Shown: positions 43,141-52,180 of the stretch, one piece after another | Position numbering within the stretch: position 1 is the stretch's first letter | Layout: every line of letters begins with the position of its first letter | DNA from: Candidatus Obscuribacterales bacterium | GTDB lineage: Bacteria; Cyanobacteriota; Vampirovibrionia; Obscuribacterales; Obscuribacteraceae | NCBI GenBank assembly: GCA_020050685.1 | Contig: JAGVKG010000013.1 | Span: 62,001-126,000, forward strand | Direction: 5' to 3' | DNA length: 64,000 nt | Program-made: the position numbers and the translations under genes | Notes under the pieces: generated by a model | Seen by the model: the letters and a program-made list of their open reading frames with translations, nothing else | What the model was told of the DNA's origin: nothing | Databases searched by the model: none

Positions 43141-43986
43141 TCAACTATCACTTTGCACAATTCTTAAAAGCTCGTTGACGCCAACCTTTTGCAAAGTTCT
43201 CTCGTCGACTTGTTTGACGATTACCGCACAATAAAGACTGTGGCTGCCGTTTTTAGCTGGCAAATTGCCGGCAACAACCACCGATCCTCTCGGTACACGA
43301 CCATAAGTTATTTCGCCTGTTTCGCGATTGTATATCTTTGTGCTTTGGCCAAGATAGACGCCCATGGAAATAACCGAACCTTCTTCGACAATCACACCTT
43401 CGGCAACTTCCGAGCGTGCGCCGATAAAACAATTATCTTCAATAATCGTCGGATTGGCTTGCAGTGGTTCAAGCACTCCACCAATTCCCACACCGCCGGA
43501 CAAATGCACATTCTTGCCAATTTGCGCGCAAGAGCCAACGGTTGCCCAAGTGTCGACCATGGTACCTGAATCAACATAGGCACCAATGTTGACAAAAGAC
43601 GGCATTAAAACCGCACCAGGCGCCACATAAGCACCAAGGCGCACCGTCGCCGGTGGCACGACGCGCACGCCGGCATTTTGCAAACCACTCTCGTTATAGC
43701 TCTTAAATTTGGCTGGCACCTTATCAAAGTAATTCGTATGAGCACCGTCAACGAACCGATTGTCTTCGATGCGAAAGAACAAAAGCACGGCCTTTTTCAG
43801 CCACTGGTTCACTACCCAAGCGCCAGCAATCTTGTCCGCCACACGCAAAGTGCCTTTGTCCAAAGCATTGATTGCTTCCATCACCGCATCTTTTACATCC
43901 GACTTAACATTTGCCGGCGTAATTTCAGCACGCGACTCGTAAGCAATTTCAATGATGTCTTTTATGCCGGCCTTGGTTTCGGTCAT
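43141..43986 (-). CDS. dapD: Tetrahydrodipicolinate N-succinyltransferase
   Basis: Transfers succinyl from succinyl-CoA to tetrahydrodipicolinate in lysine and diaminopimelate synthesis (EC 2.3.1.117). ATG 43986 follows AAGGAA at six bases, giving 281 residues. Canonical DapD features are [86 protein letters not shown], and [12 protein letters not shown]. One base separates it from dapC. Confidence 0.96.
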   Translation of the reverse strand: MTETKAGIKDIIEIAYESRAEITPANVKSDVKDAVMEAINALDKGTLRVADKIAGAWVVNQWLKKAVLLFFRIEDNRFVDGAHTNYFDKVPAKFKSYNESGLQNAGVRVVPPATVRLGAYVAPGAVLMPSFVNIGAYVDSGTMVDTWATVGSCAQIGKNVHLSGGVGIGGVLEPLQANPTIIEDNCFIGARSEVAEGVIVEEGSVISMGVYLGQSTKIYNRETGEITYGRVPRGSVVVAGNLPAKNGSHSLYCAVIVKQVDERTLQKVGVNELLRIVQSDS

Positions 43987-43987
43987 A

Positions 43988-45187
43988 CTACTTTCCTTTA
44001 GCAAGTTGAACAATTAATTCCTTCATCCTGTTTGCCGCATCAACACACTCATCTAATGGTGGCACCAGAGCAATTCGTACATAGCCCTCGCCGGGATTGA
44101 TACCATGCACGGTGCGCGACAAGAAACTGCCCGGAAGTACGACTACATTGTACAGCCTGAACAGCTCGCGAGCAAAGTCTTGATCGTCTCCTGGCACTTT
44201 CAGCCACAAATAAAATCCGCCTTCCGGTTGGGCGATATCTATTACCGGCGAAAGGATTTTGATCACGGCCTCAAACTTACGCTGATACAAAAGCCGATTT
44301 TCTCTCACGTGTGCTTCGTCTTGCCAGGCTTTGATGCTTGCCTTCTGCACCGTCACACTCATGGCGCTACCGTGATACGTACGATACAAAAGAAACTTTT
44401 CAATTAGTTTAGCGTCGCCAGCCACAAAACCAGAACGCAAGCCAGGCAATGAAGAACGCTTGGACAAACTATGAAAGACAAGCAAGCGAGAAAAATCATC
44501 GCGACCCATGCCGGCCGCAATTTGCAAAAGACCAAGCGGTGCTTCACCCTCATTAAAGTAAATTTCCGAATAACATTCATCGGCACAAATGACAAAATCA
44601 TATTTGTCGGCAAGGGCAATTAAGGCCTCAACATTTTGGCGCGGCATGATTTTACCAGCTGGATTACCGGGCGAACACAAATAAAGCAATTGGCACTTTT
44701 GCCATTCTGCTTCTGTAATTGAATTGAAGTCTGGCAAAAAACCACTCGCGTCAGTCAAGTTAGCAAAAGCACAGCTGGCGCCTGCCAAAAGGGCTGCGCC
44801 CTCATAAATTTGATAGAAGGGATTGGGCATGACCACAAGTGCATCGTCTTGGGAATCAACCACACATTGGGCAATGGCAAAAAGTGCCTCACGTGTGCCA
44901 TTGCAAGGCAAGACCTGTTTTTGTCCATCAACAGAAGACAATTTAAAACGCTGCTCGAGCCAACGAGCAATTGCTTCGCGCAACTCGGGTGTACCTTGCG
45001 TGCTGGGGTATTGCGAAAGTCCAGCCACGTGCGCTTTTAATTCGTCTTGCACGAATTGTGGCGCCGGATGCTTTGGTTCACCCACCGACATTACAATTGG
45101 CGGCAAGTTGGAAACCGTGGCTTGGCTGGTTAGTTTTGCCAGCTTTTCAAAGGGATAGGGCTGTAATTTGGATAGATTGTGGTTCAT
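43988..45187 (-). CDS. dapC: Succinyldiaminopimelate aminotransferase (DapC-type)
   Basis: PLP-dependent class I/II aminotransferase of 399 residues. The start [16 protein letters not shown] and the segments [47 protein letters not shown] and the PLP-lysine region [17 protein letters not shown] are those of the DapC branch. Position directly before dapD and dapE supports transamination of N-succinyl-2-amino-6-ketopimelate (EC 2.6.1.17). Confidence 0.93.
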   Translation of the reverse strand: MNHNLSKLQPYPFEKLAKLTSQATVSNLPPIVMSVGEPKHPAPQFVQDELKAHVAGLSQYPSTQGTPELREAIARWLEQRFKLSSVDGQKQVLPCNGTREALFAIAQCVVDSQDDALVVMPNPFYQIYEGAALLAGASCAFANLTDASGFLPDFNSITEAEWQKCQLLYLCSPGNPAGKIMPRQNVEALIALADKYDFVICADECYSEIYFNEGEAPLGLLQIAAGMGRDDFSRLLVFHSLSKRSSLPGLRSGFVAGDAKLIEKFLLYRTYHGSAMSVTVQKASIKAWQDEAHVRENRLLYQRKFEAVIKILSPVIDIAQPEGGFYLWLKVPGDDQDFARELFRLYNVVVLPGSFLSRTVHGINPGEGYVRIALVPPLDECVDAANRMKELIVQLAKGK

Positions 45188-45275
45188 TTACTGGAAGTTT
45201 AACTTCAAATGGCCCCCTTGGTTGCCAAGATTTAGTACACTTTAGCTTTGAATTTGGCAATTGAGAGGCAACCTC

Positions 45276-46289
45276 ATGACATTAATTGAAGCGCCCGGAC
45301 TAAACAACCGTAAGTCTTCTGAGGCAAATATTTTACTGGCCGAAAGTCATCCGGAAAGCCAGAAAATAAATCCAGAGTATCTTTCTTATCAAGTAATGAT
45401 GACGGATAGCAGCCCAGCACTTGCCGTCAATGATGCCCGATTCGATGCAGAAAAGGCCTGCGCTTTTCTAGAACGTGGTGGCATTATTTTCTTCCCCAAA
45501 AGTCCTTTTGCTCCTAGCCCAGAAGATCAGTCATTCCTTTTGACCCAAAAACAACTGGAAGCGGGTTATCACAAAAACATTTGTTATCGCCCACTGGAAG
45601 ATCGCGTTACCGGTGTTAAGGCTAACTCTGGTACGGACGTCGAACGCTTGCGCAAAGTTTTACGTGCTTATTCACAATCGGTCACCGAATTTTTACATAC
45701 ATTTCTCGCGCCGTATACGCGCAATTGGCAATATGATTTTGCCAGTTTCCGCCCACTGGAAGAAAAAGGCCGAAAGCTACGCCTGAGAGCCAGAAACGAT
45801 CTTTTGCATGTTGATTCATTCCCAACCAGACCGGTTTTTGGTAACCGCATATTCCGCGTCTTCACCAACATCAATCCGGAACTCGAACGCGTCTGGCGCA
45901 CATCCGATACATTCGAGACTCTCGCTCATGGATTTAAAAACCAAGTCAATCCACCAAGCGAGACCAACTCGCCAAGTTTGCGCGATCTACCGGGCATCAA
46001 ACAATTAGGTGATTTGCTCGGATTCAAATCCAACGCCTCATCCGCTTACGACAAGTGGATGTTGAACTTCCACAATTTCTTGAAAGAAAATTCCCAGTTT
46101 CAAGCAACGGCGCGCAAAGATATTTGGCGCTTTCCACCAGGTTCTTCTTGGATGGTGTTTACCGATATGGTTAGCCATTCGGTACTTTCCGGACAACATG
46201 CTTTAGAGCAATCGTACATCGTTTCCAAAGACGATCAAGTAGTTCCGGAACTCGCTCCAGTCAATATCTTGAAACGGGTTTACAAATAA
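45276..46289 (+). CDS. Kdo hydroxylase-family Fe(II)/2-oxoglutarate-type oxygenase
   Basis: ATG 45276 follows GAGAGG at seven bases, giving 337 residues. The protein matches the Kdo 3-hydroxylase (KdoO) family: CAFLERGGIIFFP, QLEAGYHKNICYRP, a double-stranded beta-helix core with the metal dyad in LLHVDSFPTRP, and the distal His region SHSVLSGQHALEQSYIV. KdoO converts lipid A-linked Kdo to Ko. If correct, this implies a Kdo-containing outer membrane; no other lipopolysaccharide genes are nearby. Confidence 0.82.
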   Translation: MTLIEAPGLNNRKSSEANILLAESHPESQKINPEYLSYQVMMTDSSPALAVNDARFDAEKACAFLERGGIIFFPKSPFAPSPEDQSFLLTQKQLEAGYHKNICYRPLEDRVTGVKANSGTDVERLRKVLRAYSQSVTEFLHTFLAPYTRNWQYDFASFRPLEEKGRKLRLRARNDLLHVDSFPTRPVFGNRIFRVFTNINPELERVWRTSDTFETLAHGFKNQVNPPSETNSPSLRDLPGIKQLGDLLGFKSNASSAYDKWMLNFHNFLKENSQFQATARKDIWRFPPGSSWMVFTDMVSHSVLSGQHALEQSYIVSKDDQVVPELAPVNILKRVYK

Positions 46290-46291
46290 AT

Positions 46292-47344
46292 CTAAATCTT
46301 TTGCACGGTAATGCCCGGCAAGGAAAGCGCCAGCTCTGCACCAAAAGCTTGTGCTGGTGTTAATGCACCTTTCTTTTCACATTCACCGTTCAAAATCTTT
46401 TCCACAATCGCCAAAGAAGAATCTACAGTTGTCGTATAACCATTTGGACACTGCATTAGCATAGCAACTTTCTTGCCCGCCGCGCTTTCTACTTCTCCCC
46501 AAATTGTGATTTTGCTTTCCGCCCGTTCTTGATCGCTTGGCCCGGACACTTGCATACCAATGAGTTGTTTCAGAGCGGCTTGCACCAAGGGAGAAGAAAT
46601 TATCGAGCGCAAGTTCCAAGCTAAACGCATCATCTTGATACCGGATTTGGTGGCAGCAAAATAAACTTCAATATTAGGAATGCCGGTTGAATAAAAAGCT
46701 GTAGCCACATCACCCCAAGGCATACTCACAGCCTGGTTTGATTTGCCATTGAAAGTAATCATACGCACTTGATGCGCTGCCGGCACCGGCAAAAGCTTGC
46801 CATCTTTGCGAATGCAGCCACCCTTGCCCACACCTTCCAACATTGTCTTAGCCGTGCCACCACTCAAACTTTGACCAATGCCTTTTATTCCCAACCGTAA
46901 AGTTTTTGCATCCGGTAATTCGTTTTTTAGCATCACGGCTAAACAGTCTGTTGGCACGACATCAAAACCAACACCAGAAATTGCACAAATGCCAGCTTTA
47001 GCAATCAACTCTGATTTTTGTTGCAAGGTTTCAAATACGGAAATCTCGCCTGTGATATCAAGATAATTGGTTTTTGATTCTATACAGGCTTCAAGCATCG
47101 GCCATGCCGTGCGAGAAAATGGTCCAGCACAATGAAGCACGACATCAACATCGTTGAGATTTTTAGCCGCTTCACTTGGATTGTCTAAAGAGAATACTCG
47201 CGCAGGAAGATCATACTTGCGTCCCATGGCCAAAACGGCCTCGGCAGATCGTCCGGCCAGAATTGGTTTATGGCCGGCAACAAGTGCGCGTTCGACCACC
47301 AACTTTCCAGTGTAACCATTAGCTCCGTAAATCATCCAGTTCAT
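46292..47344 (-). CDS. Saccharopine dehydrogenase-like NAD(P)-binding protein
   Basis: This 350-residue protein has an N-terminal Rossmann site MIYGANGYTGKLVVERAL and then LAGRSAEAV. The pattern DVDVVLHCAGPFSRTAWPMLEACI...NYLDITGE is typical of saccharopine dehydrogenase-like oxidoreductases and trans-acting enoyl reductases. Substrate unknown. The ATG at 47344 has no clear Shine-Dalgarno, and the frame extends six codons further. Convergent with the Kdo hydroxylase gene. Confidence 0.82.
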   Translation of the reverse strand: MNWMIYGANGYTGKLVVERALVAGHKPILAGRSAEAVLAMGRKYDLPARVFSLDNPSEAAKNLNDVDVVLHCAGPFSRTAWPMLEACIESKTNYLDITGEISVFETLQQKSELIAKAGICAISGVGFDVVPTDCLAVMLKNELPDAKTLRLGIKGIGQSLSGGTAKTMLEGVGKGGCIRKDGKLLPVPAAHQVRMITFNGKSNQAVSMPWGDVATAFYSTGIPNIEVYFAATKSGIKMMRLAWNLRSIISSPLVQAALKQLIGMQVSGPSDQERAESKITIWGEVESAAGKKVAMLMQCPNGYTTTVDSSLAIVEKILNGECEKKGALTPAQAFGAELALSLPGITVQKI

Positions 47345-47423
47345 TACTAAAGCATAGGTCAAAATTTATGGTATAAAAGCCTACAGTTATTACTTTGAGT
47401 TAAACAAAGAGACAAAGACGGAC

Positions 47424-48347
47424 ATGCCAAGTGCCAATGCCAATTTCTTCAACTTGCCCGCAGATTATTCGCAACCGGAGAATTCTCGTGTCGTAATTGT
47501 GCCTGTGCCTTATAGCGGCGCAAATGGCAAGTCCAGCAAAGGTGCCGCGCTTGGACCGACAGCAGTTTGCCATGCCAGTGCATCCACAGAAACTTTTGAC
47601 GATGAGCTCTGGGTCGAGCCATTCAAAATTGGTATTCATACAGCCGAACCAGTAAAAATCAAAGCCCTGGAAGCGCAAACCGAAAAACCTTTTGCCGAAT
47701 TGACCGATGTAATTTCGCCTCTTCTGCGCAACCAAAAGTTTCCGATTGTGATCGGCGGCGAACACTCATTATCAATTGGTTCCGTACGCGCTTGTGTAAA
47801 TCAGTATCCCGATCTTTCAATTTTGCAAATTGACTCAAGCACGGATTTTGACGATAGTTTCCAGCGCGATCCGCAAGCTTCGCCTTACCAAGCAAAATCT
47901 ACTGCTTACCATCTTTATAAATTGCTGCCCAAACCACAAATTACCCAAGTCGGCATACGTAATATCAGTGCCGGCGAAGCGGAATGGATTGAGAACGAAC
48001 AGCCAAACATCAATACTTTCTGGGCACGCAATCAAGACACCTGGAATATGAACGAGATGCTTGCTTCATTGTCAGACAACGTTTATCTCTCAATTGATGT
48101 TAGTGCTCTTGATTCTGCCCTGATGCCGGCAACCAAGTATTCCGATCCAGGTGGTATCAACTGGTGGGAATTACTGGAAATAATCAAACACGTTTTGGTA
48201 CGTAAAAATGTGGTGGCAGTTGATATTTGCGAATTCTCGCCAATTGAAAATCTCAATGCGCCGGCGCTTTTGGTTGCCAAATTGATTTACAAAATTGTCG
48301 GCTACAAATACGCACTGGATCTGGGCGTAACCAAAAAATATTTGTAG
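47424..48347 (+). CDS. Ureohydrolase-fold protein (agmatinase-like) missing two metal ligands
   Basis: This 307-residue member of the arginase/agmatinase superfamily has VIGGEHSLSIGS with His114 kept. The DAHxD motif reads DSSTD (Asp137, Ser138, Ser139, Asp141), so the bridging His is Ser139. The SxDxD motif reads SIDVSALD (Asp225, Ser227), so the second Asp is lost. Two of the six manganese ligands are therefore absent. It could be a pseudoenzyme, a mononuclear enzyme or a regulator. The stop abuts the tadA ATG directly. Confidence 0.8.
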   Translation: MPSANANFFNLPADYSQPENSRVVIVPVPYSGANGKSSKGAALGPTAVCHASASTETFDDELWVEPFKIGIHTAEPVKIKALEAQTEKPFAELTDVISPLLRNQKFPIVIGGEHSLSIGSVRACVNQYPDLSILQIDSSTDFDDSFQRDPQASPYQAKSTAYHLYKLLPKPQITQVGIRNISAGEAEWIENEQPNINTFWARNQDTWNMNEMLASLSDNVYLSIDVSALDSALMPATKYSDPGGINWWELLEIIKHVLVRKNVVAVDICEFSPIENLNAPALLVAKLIYKIVGYKYALDLGVTKKYL

Positions 48348-48806
48348 ATGCTATCAGACACAGATCATGCCTGGTTTGCCCAGGCAATATCTGAAGCAAA
48401 AGCATCGGGCAACGATGTGCCAGTTGGCGCCATAGTTGTGCATGATGGCAAAATAATTGGGCGCGGACACAATGAGCGCGAAGAAAAATGCGATCCCACA
48501 GCTCACGCCGAGATTGTTGCCCTCAGAAAAGCCGCTCAAAAGCTAGGCACCTGGCGACTGGACGGAAGCATTTTGTACACGACACTTGAGCCTTGCGCCA
48601 TGTGTGCCGAAGCGATTATTCAAGCGCGCGTCGCACGTTTGGTGTTCGGTGCATACGATCCACTTTCTGGCGCCTGCGGTTCAGCCTTCAATTTATTTGT
48701 CCAAGGACGCCTTTACCCGCTACCAGAAATTTTTGCCGGCGTGAGATCTGACGAATGCAAACAAATGCTGGTTCAGTTTTTCCAAAACCGCCGCTCAGAA
48801 AAATAA
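48348..48806 (+). CDS. tadA: tRNA-specific adenosine deaminase
   Basis: Zinc deaminase that converts A34 to inosine in tRNA-Arg(ACG) (EC 3.5.4.33). The 152-residue protein has HAEIVALRKA with the catalytic Glu and the first zinc ligand, TLEPCAMCAEAIIQARVARLVFGA with the two cysteines, and the TadA-type GACGSAFNL. It starts directly after the ureohydrolase-like gene. Confidence 0.94.
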   Translation: MLSDTDHAWFAQAISEAKASGNDVPVGAIVVHDGKIIGRGHNEREEKCDPTAHAEIVALRKAAQKLGTWRLDGSILYTTLEPCAMCAEAIIQARVARLVFGAYDPLSGACGSAFNLFVQGRLYPLPEIFAGVRSDECKQMLVQFFQNRRSEK

Positions 48807-48922
48807 CCGCGTCTGCCAACGCCGGCTAGTCAAGTGGCACAACTGCGTGTTTCTGCCCGCGTCTCAAGTTGGCTTAAAGAAATGCGCCTTTAGGAAAAGC
48901 GGGCGCGTGATACCATTTCTGC

Positions 48923-50761
48923 ATGCCGAAAGTACATGTTTTACCCGAGCATATAGCAAGCCAGATTGCTGCTGGCGAGGTAGTTGAGCGTCCAGCTTCA
49001 GTTGTTAAGGAGTTGGTGGAAAATTCCATTGATGCTGGTGCCACGCAGATAGAAGTTTCCATCGCTTCGGATTGTCGCGACATCCGCGTGGCCGACAATG
49101 GCTGCGGTATGACCGCAGATGACGCTGTACTTGCCTTTCAAAGACATGCAACTTCCAAGTTATCGTCGGCAGATGATTTGTGGAATTTGCGCACCATGGG
49201 TTTTCGTGGCGAGGCCTTGCCAAGCGTTGCTTCTATTTCTCAGCTAACTTGTTACACCAGATGTCACGACACAGAGACTGGCACCAAGCTTGAATTGGCT
49301 GATGGCAAGATAAGCACAGCCGAAACTGGTTGCGCCCCGGGAACTGTGATCGAAGTCTGCGACCTTTTTTACAATGTCCCAGCCCGATTGAAGTTTCTCA
49401 AAAAGGGCTCAACCGAATTCGCTCATATTTTTGAATGCGTGCAATCTCTGGCGATTGCTTATCCTTTGGTGGCATTTCAACTAATCAATGACGGCGAAGT
49501 TGTTTTAAGAACAACTGGTTCCGGCAAGCTTGCCTTAGCGCTAACCGAAACCAATTTCTTTTCTGGTCAAAAGAATATTGCCAAAGAAGATCTAAAAGAA
49601 GTAACTTATGCCGACACAAGTCGTGGCATTGTTGTTTATGGTTATCTTGCACCACCAACATTCTTTCGCGGTGATCGCAAATCCATTCTTTCCATAGTCA
49701 ACAATCGTCCGGTGCGTTGTCCAATTACTTACAAGGCACTGGAATATGCATTTTCTGATTTGATACCACGCGGCAAACATCCCCTGGCAGTCGTCACGGT
49801 CACGCTCAACGCGCAAGACATCGACATCAATGTTCACCCGACCAAAAAGGAAATTAAATACAGTCGCGGCAATGATGTCTATTTGGTTTTACAACGCGCC
49901 CTAGTTGAAGCAGCACGCTTACCAAATGCAGTGGGTCGAGCAGTTTTACCTGGCAACGCATCCGTCAGTACCTATGACAGCGGCTCATATGGCGGCATAG
50001 CACATGGCGACAATACTTTCCCTGCCGGAAAGTCTGCACTTTTAGTCAAGGAAGCTGAAGTTGGTTTTCCACAACCAATAGCCGCAAGGCAACTTGATAT
50101 AGCCAAAGGTCTTGCTTATTCACCAGCGCAAACAAAAGCGCATGCCATCACCCCTGATACCAAGTCTCACGGACACGTGACACTACCTTCAGGCTGGCAT
50201 GTAATTGGTTATTTGCACAACACTTATATTTTGGTTGAAACGCCAGAGGGTTTAGAAATAATCGAGCAACATATTGCTCACGAGAGAACCCTTTACGAGC
50301 GTATTTTAGCCAAACAAGAAGATCCAGGCGCAATTGCCGATAGCAGCCAGAAATTGATCATTTCGATTCCCTTGAAACTCTCAGCCGAACAAAAATCGTG
50401 CTTGAAAGAAAATCTCCCTGCTTTGAATATGCTTGGTTTTGATTTCACTTTCGACAATCATGACGGGCAAGTATTTTGCAAGCAAATACCAAGCGATCTT
50501 GCCACCAAAGAATATGAAACAGTGGTGCAAAAGCTGGTTGACGATCTTTGTTTAACAGACAAAGCGGAGTTTAGCCTAGAAGCCACCAAGTCAATTGCTT
50601 GTCAGTCTGCAATTAAAAACGGCATGCCTTTGTCACAAACTGACATCATTCATTTATTGTCCGACTGGGCAAAAACACCGCGCAACGATACTTGTCCTCA
50701 TGGTCGACCGGTGCGCTTGAGGTTTTCCATGGATAAGTTGTTCCAGCTTTTTCATCCTTAA
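48923..50761 (+). CDS. mutL: DNA mismatch repair protein MutL (endonuclease type)
   Basis: The 612-residue protein has the GHKL ATPase: MPKVHVLPEHIASQIAAGEVVERPASVVKELVENSIDAG, VADNGCGM, and MGFRGEALPSVASIS. The C-terminal region has EQHIAHERTLYE, corresponding to the DQHAxxE endonuclease motif with Glu for Asp, and CPHGRPVRLRF. This suggests a nicking MutL as in bacteria without MutH. A dispersed hairpin element starts directly after its stop. Confidence 0.95.
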   Translation: MPKVHVLPEHIASQIAAGEVVERPASVVKELVENSIDAGATQIEVSIASDCRDIRVADNGCGMTADDAVLAFQRHATSKLSSADDLWNLRTMGFRGEALPSVASISQLTCYTRCHDTETGTKLELADGKISTAETGCAPGTVIEVCDLFYNVPARLKFLKKGSTEFAHIFECVQSLAIAYPLVAFQLINDGEVVLRTTGSGKLALALTETNFFSGQKNIAKEDLKEVTYADTSRGIVVYGYLAPPTFFRGDRKSILSIVNNRPVRCPITYKALEYAFSDLIPRGKHPLAVVTVTLNAQDIDINVHPTKKEIKYSRGNDVYLVLQRALVEAARLPNAVGRAVLPGNASVSTYDSGSYGGIAHGDNTFPAGKSALLVKEAEVGFPQPIAARQLDIAKGLAYSPAQTKAHAITPDTKSHGHVTLPSGWHVIGYLHNTYILVETPEGLEIIEQHIAHERTLYERILAKQEDPGAIADSSQKLIISIPLKLSAEQKSCLKENLPALNMLGFDFTFDNHDGQVFCKQIPSDLATKEYETVVQKLVDDLCLTDKAEFSLEATKSIACQSAIKNGMPLSQTDIIHLLSDWAKTPRNDTCPHGRPVRLRFSMDKLFQLFHP

Positions 50762-50762
50762 A

Positions 50763-50853
50763 TAAACGCTCCGGCGCTGATGCATAGCATCAGCTTCTCC
50801 GCACGTCAGCCCGCTTCGCTTCGAACTCCTCCTCGGAGTTCTGCGCTACGCTG
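50763..50853 (-). repeat. Covarying hairpin element, copy 4
   Basis: Full copy directly after mutL, sense on the minus strand, so its CGGAGCGTTTA end faces the mutL 3' end and no gene start. Hairpin 1 on the plus strand is GAACTCC (50823-50829), TCCTC, GGAGTTC (50835-50841). Hairpin 2 is GCTGATGC/GCATCAGC, the longest of the set. As the exception to the leader arrangement it argues that the element can also exist as an independent repeat. Confidence 0.85.
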
Positions 50854-50876
50854 AGTTTTTGTGGAAGATAGATAAC

Positions 50877-50901
50877 AAAAAAGGCGGGGGATTAGCCCGC
50901 C
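50877..50901 (-). terminator. Rho-independent terminator
   Basis: On the minus strand GGCGGG, 7-nt loop, CCCGCC is followed by TTTTTT. It lies 24 bp after the stop of the secreted glycine-zipper protein gene and serves that gene. Confidence 0.85.
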
Positions 50902-50924
50902 TTGAATGTTTTTTGTACCGCTTT

Positions 50925-51653
50925 TTAGCGCGAGTAGTTGTTGGTACCAGCTACGTTTGCAGAAAGCGACATTGGTTGATCAAGCTGGAAAGAAATGCGT
51001 GTACCGCTAGGCAGTTTCACATCTTTTCCTTTTCTCCAGAGGTTACTTGCCAAACCGACACCACCGCCGGTGGCAACACCAGCAATTGCTCCGGCTGCAA
51101 CCGATCCGGCTACGATTGGAGCAAAGATTACACCAAGCAATGTACCAGCACCGGTCCAGGCAGCTGTTCTTACTGCACCGGATGCCACAGTGGCCTTTTT
51201 AGAGCGACCATGAAGGTTGCCTTGTTTGTCTTCGTGCAATTCGGCATTTTGTTGCGCAACAGCAACTGTTGCCGATAGCGGGAAGCGTGTACCGTCTGGT
51301 GTCACTGCTCCAGTTAATCTCATTGCCATGTTACCGTTTGCACCAAGATGTCCACTCTTTTCAGAAGCAACAATTTGTCCTTCCAGCACTGTGTTGGCTG
51401 GCAATACAAGATCGTTGCCTAAATACATTGGTGCATAAAGTTTGGCATTGAATAAATCACCAGGTTTAGATACGGCAGAATCAATCGGGCTGGTTAGCGC
51501 CGCATCTAGTGTTGTTCCGGATGGAACAAAAGTCACATGTCCTTGAAGTTGCCGGCCGTTGTATGTCTGCGCAAAAGCAGGCACAGCCATTTCCATGCAG
51601 GCAATGCTGCACAGCACCGCCGCGATGGTATTACCTAAAAGTGACTTTTTCAT
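50925..51653 (-). CDS. Secreted protein with glycine-zipper segment
   Basis: This 242-residue protein has a signal peptide (LLGNTIAAVLCSIACMEMAVPAFA, cut before QTYN). A beta-rich part follows (GTTLDAALTSPIDSAVSKPGDLFNAKLYAPMYLGNDLVLPANTVLEGQIV), loosely like the TrbI/VirB10 beta-barrel pattern. A Gly/Ala-rich hydrophobic segment (LLGVIFAPIVAGSVAAGAIAGVATGGGVGLAS) could be a glycine zipper in the outer membrane. The final strand is LPSGTRISFQLDQPMSL. Function unknown; the VirB10 resemblance is weak. Confidence 0.7.
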   Translation of the reverse strand: MKKSLLGNTIAAVLCSIACMEMAVPAFAQTYNGRQLQGHVTFVPSGTTLDAALTSPIDSAVSKPGDLFNAKLYAPMYLGNDLVLPANTVLEGQIVASEKSGHLGANGNMAMRLTGAVTPDGTRFPLSATVAVAQQNAELHEDKQGNLHGRSKKATVASGAVRTAAWTGAGTLLGVIFAPIVAGSVAAGAIAGVATGGGVGLASNLWRKGKDVKLPSGTRISFQLDQPMSLSANVAGTNNYSR

Positions 51654-51765
51654 TGAACACTCCTTAACTAGTTCAATCAGATACTAGCCGAAAGGATAAC
51701 ACAGTAATTGCAATCGGCAAAATTATCTTTAATCCTGACAATACAAATACTGCTACACTATTTTC

Positions 51766-52161
51766 ATGCATCGCGAACTAGTTAATCTCTATCGTACTTA
51801 TGAAAATAAGCCTGTTGCAACCGAAACTGTTTTGGAAATTGCCGCAGATTTCACACTCGATCTGATCAATGTATTTGGTGAAGCTCTCGGCGAAGAAAAT
51901 CCCCTAAAGGACGGCTGGCGATCGTTTGCACCATTTGAATTTATTCTGGCCCTAAATAATGTTCTGGCAAAATTTAAACAAAGTGGTTTCGATGGCCTTG
52001 AAGATACTGAGCGACCATTGCTAACGGATCATGGCGTCCTGCTTGGCAGCTTAATTCGTGCCGCCCTGCAAACACATCCCGACAGTTTTCCAGGCGAAGA
52101 GCATTTCCAAATTCCCGACAAAGTAGCGCACGATTTGCTTATTTTGTCCGAACGTCTTTAG
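51766..52161 (+). CDS. Protein of unknown function
   Basis: This 131-residue acidic, mostly helical protein begins MHRELVNLYRTYENKPVATETVLEIAADF and contains GWRSFAPFEFILALNNVLAKF. There is no signal peptide, membrane segment or recognised motif. It stands alone between a divergent and a convergent gene. Confidence 0.6.
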   Translation: MHRELVNLYRTYENKPVATETVLEIAADFTLDLINVFGEALGEENPLKDGWRSFAPFEFILALNNVLAKFKQSGFDGLEDTERPLLTDHGVLLGSLIRAALQTHPDSFPGEEHFQIPDKVAHDLLILSERL

Positions 52162-52180
52162 AAATTTACAAGGCGATAAA

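Noticed and set aside
50859-51278. 139-codon plus-strand ORF
   Set aside because: It is antisense to the secreted glycine-zipper protein and runs through that gene's terminator hairpin.
50925-51653. VirB10/TrbI conjugation component
   Set aside because: The beta-strand pattern is only loosely similar, and no other type IV secretion genes are in the window.
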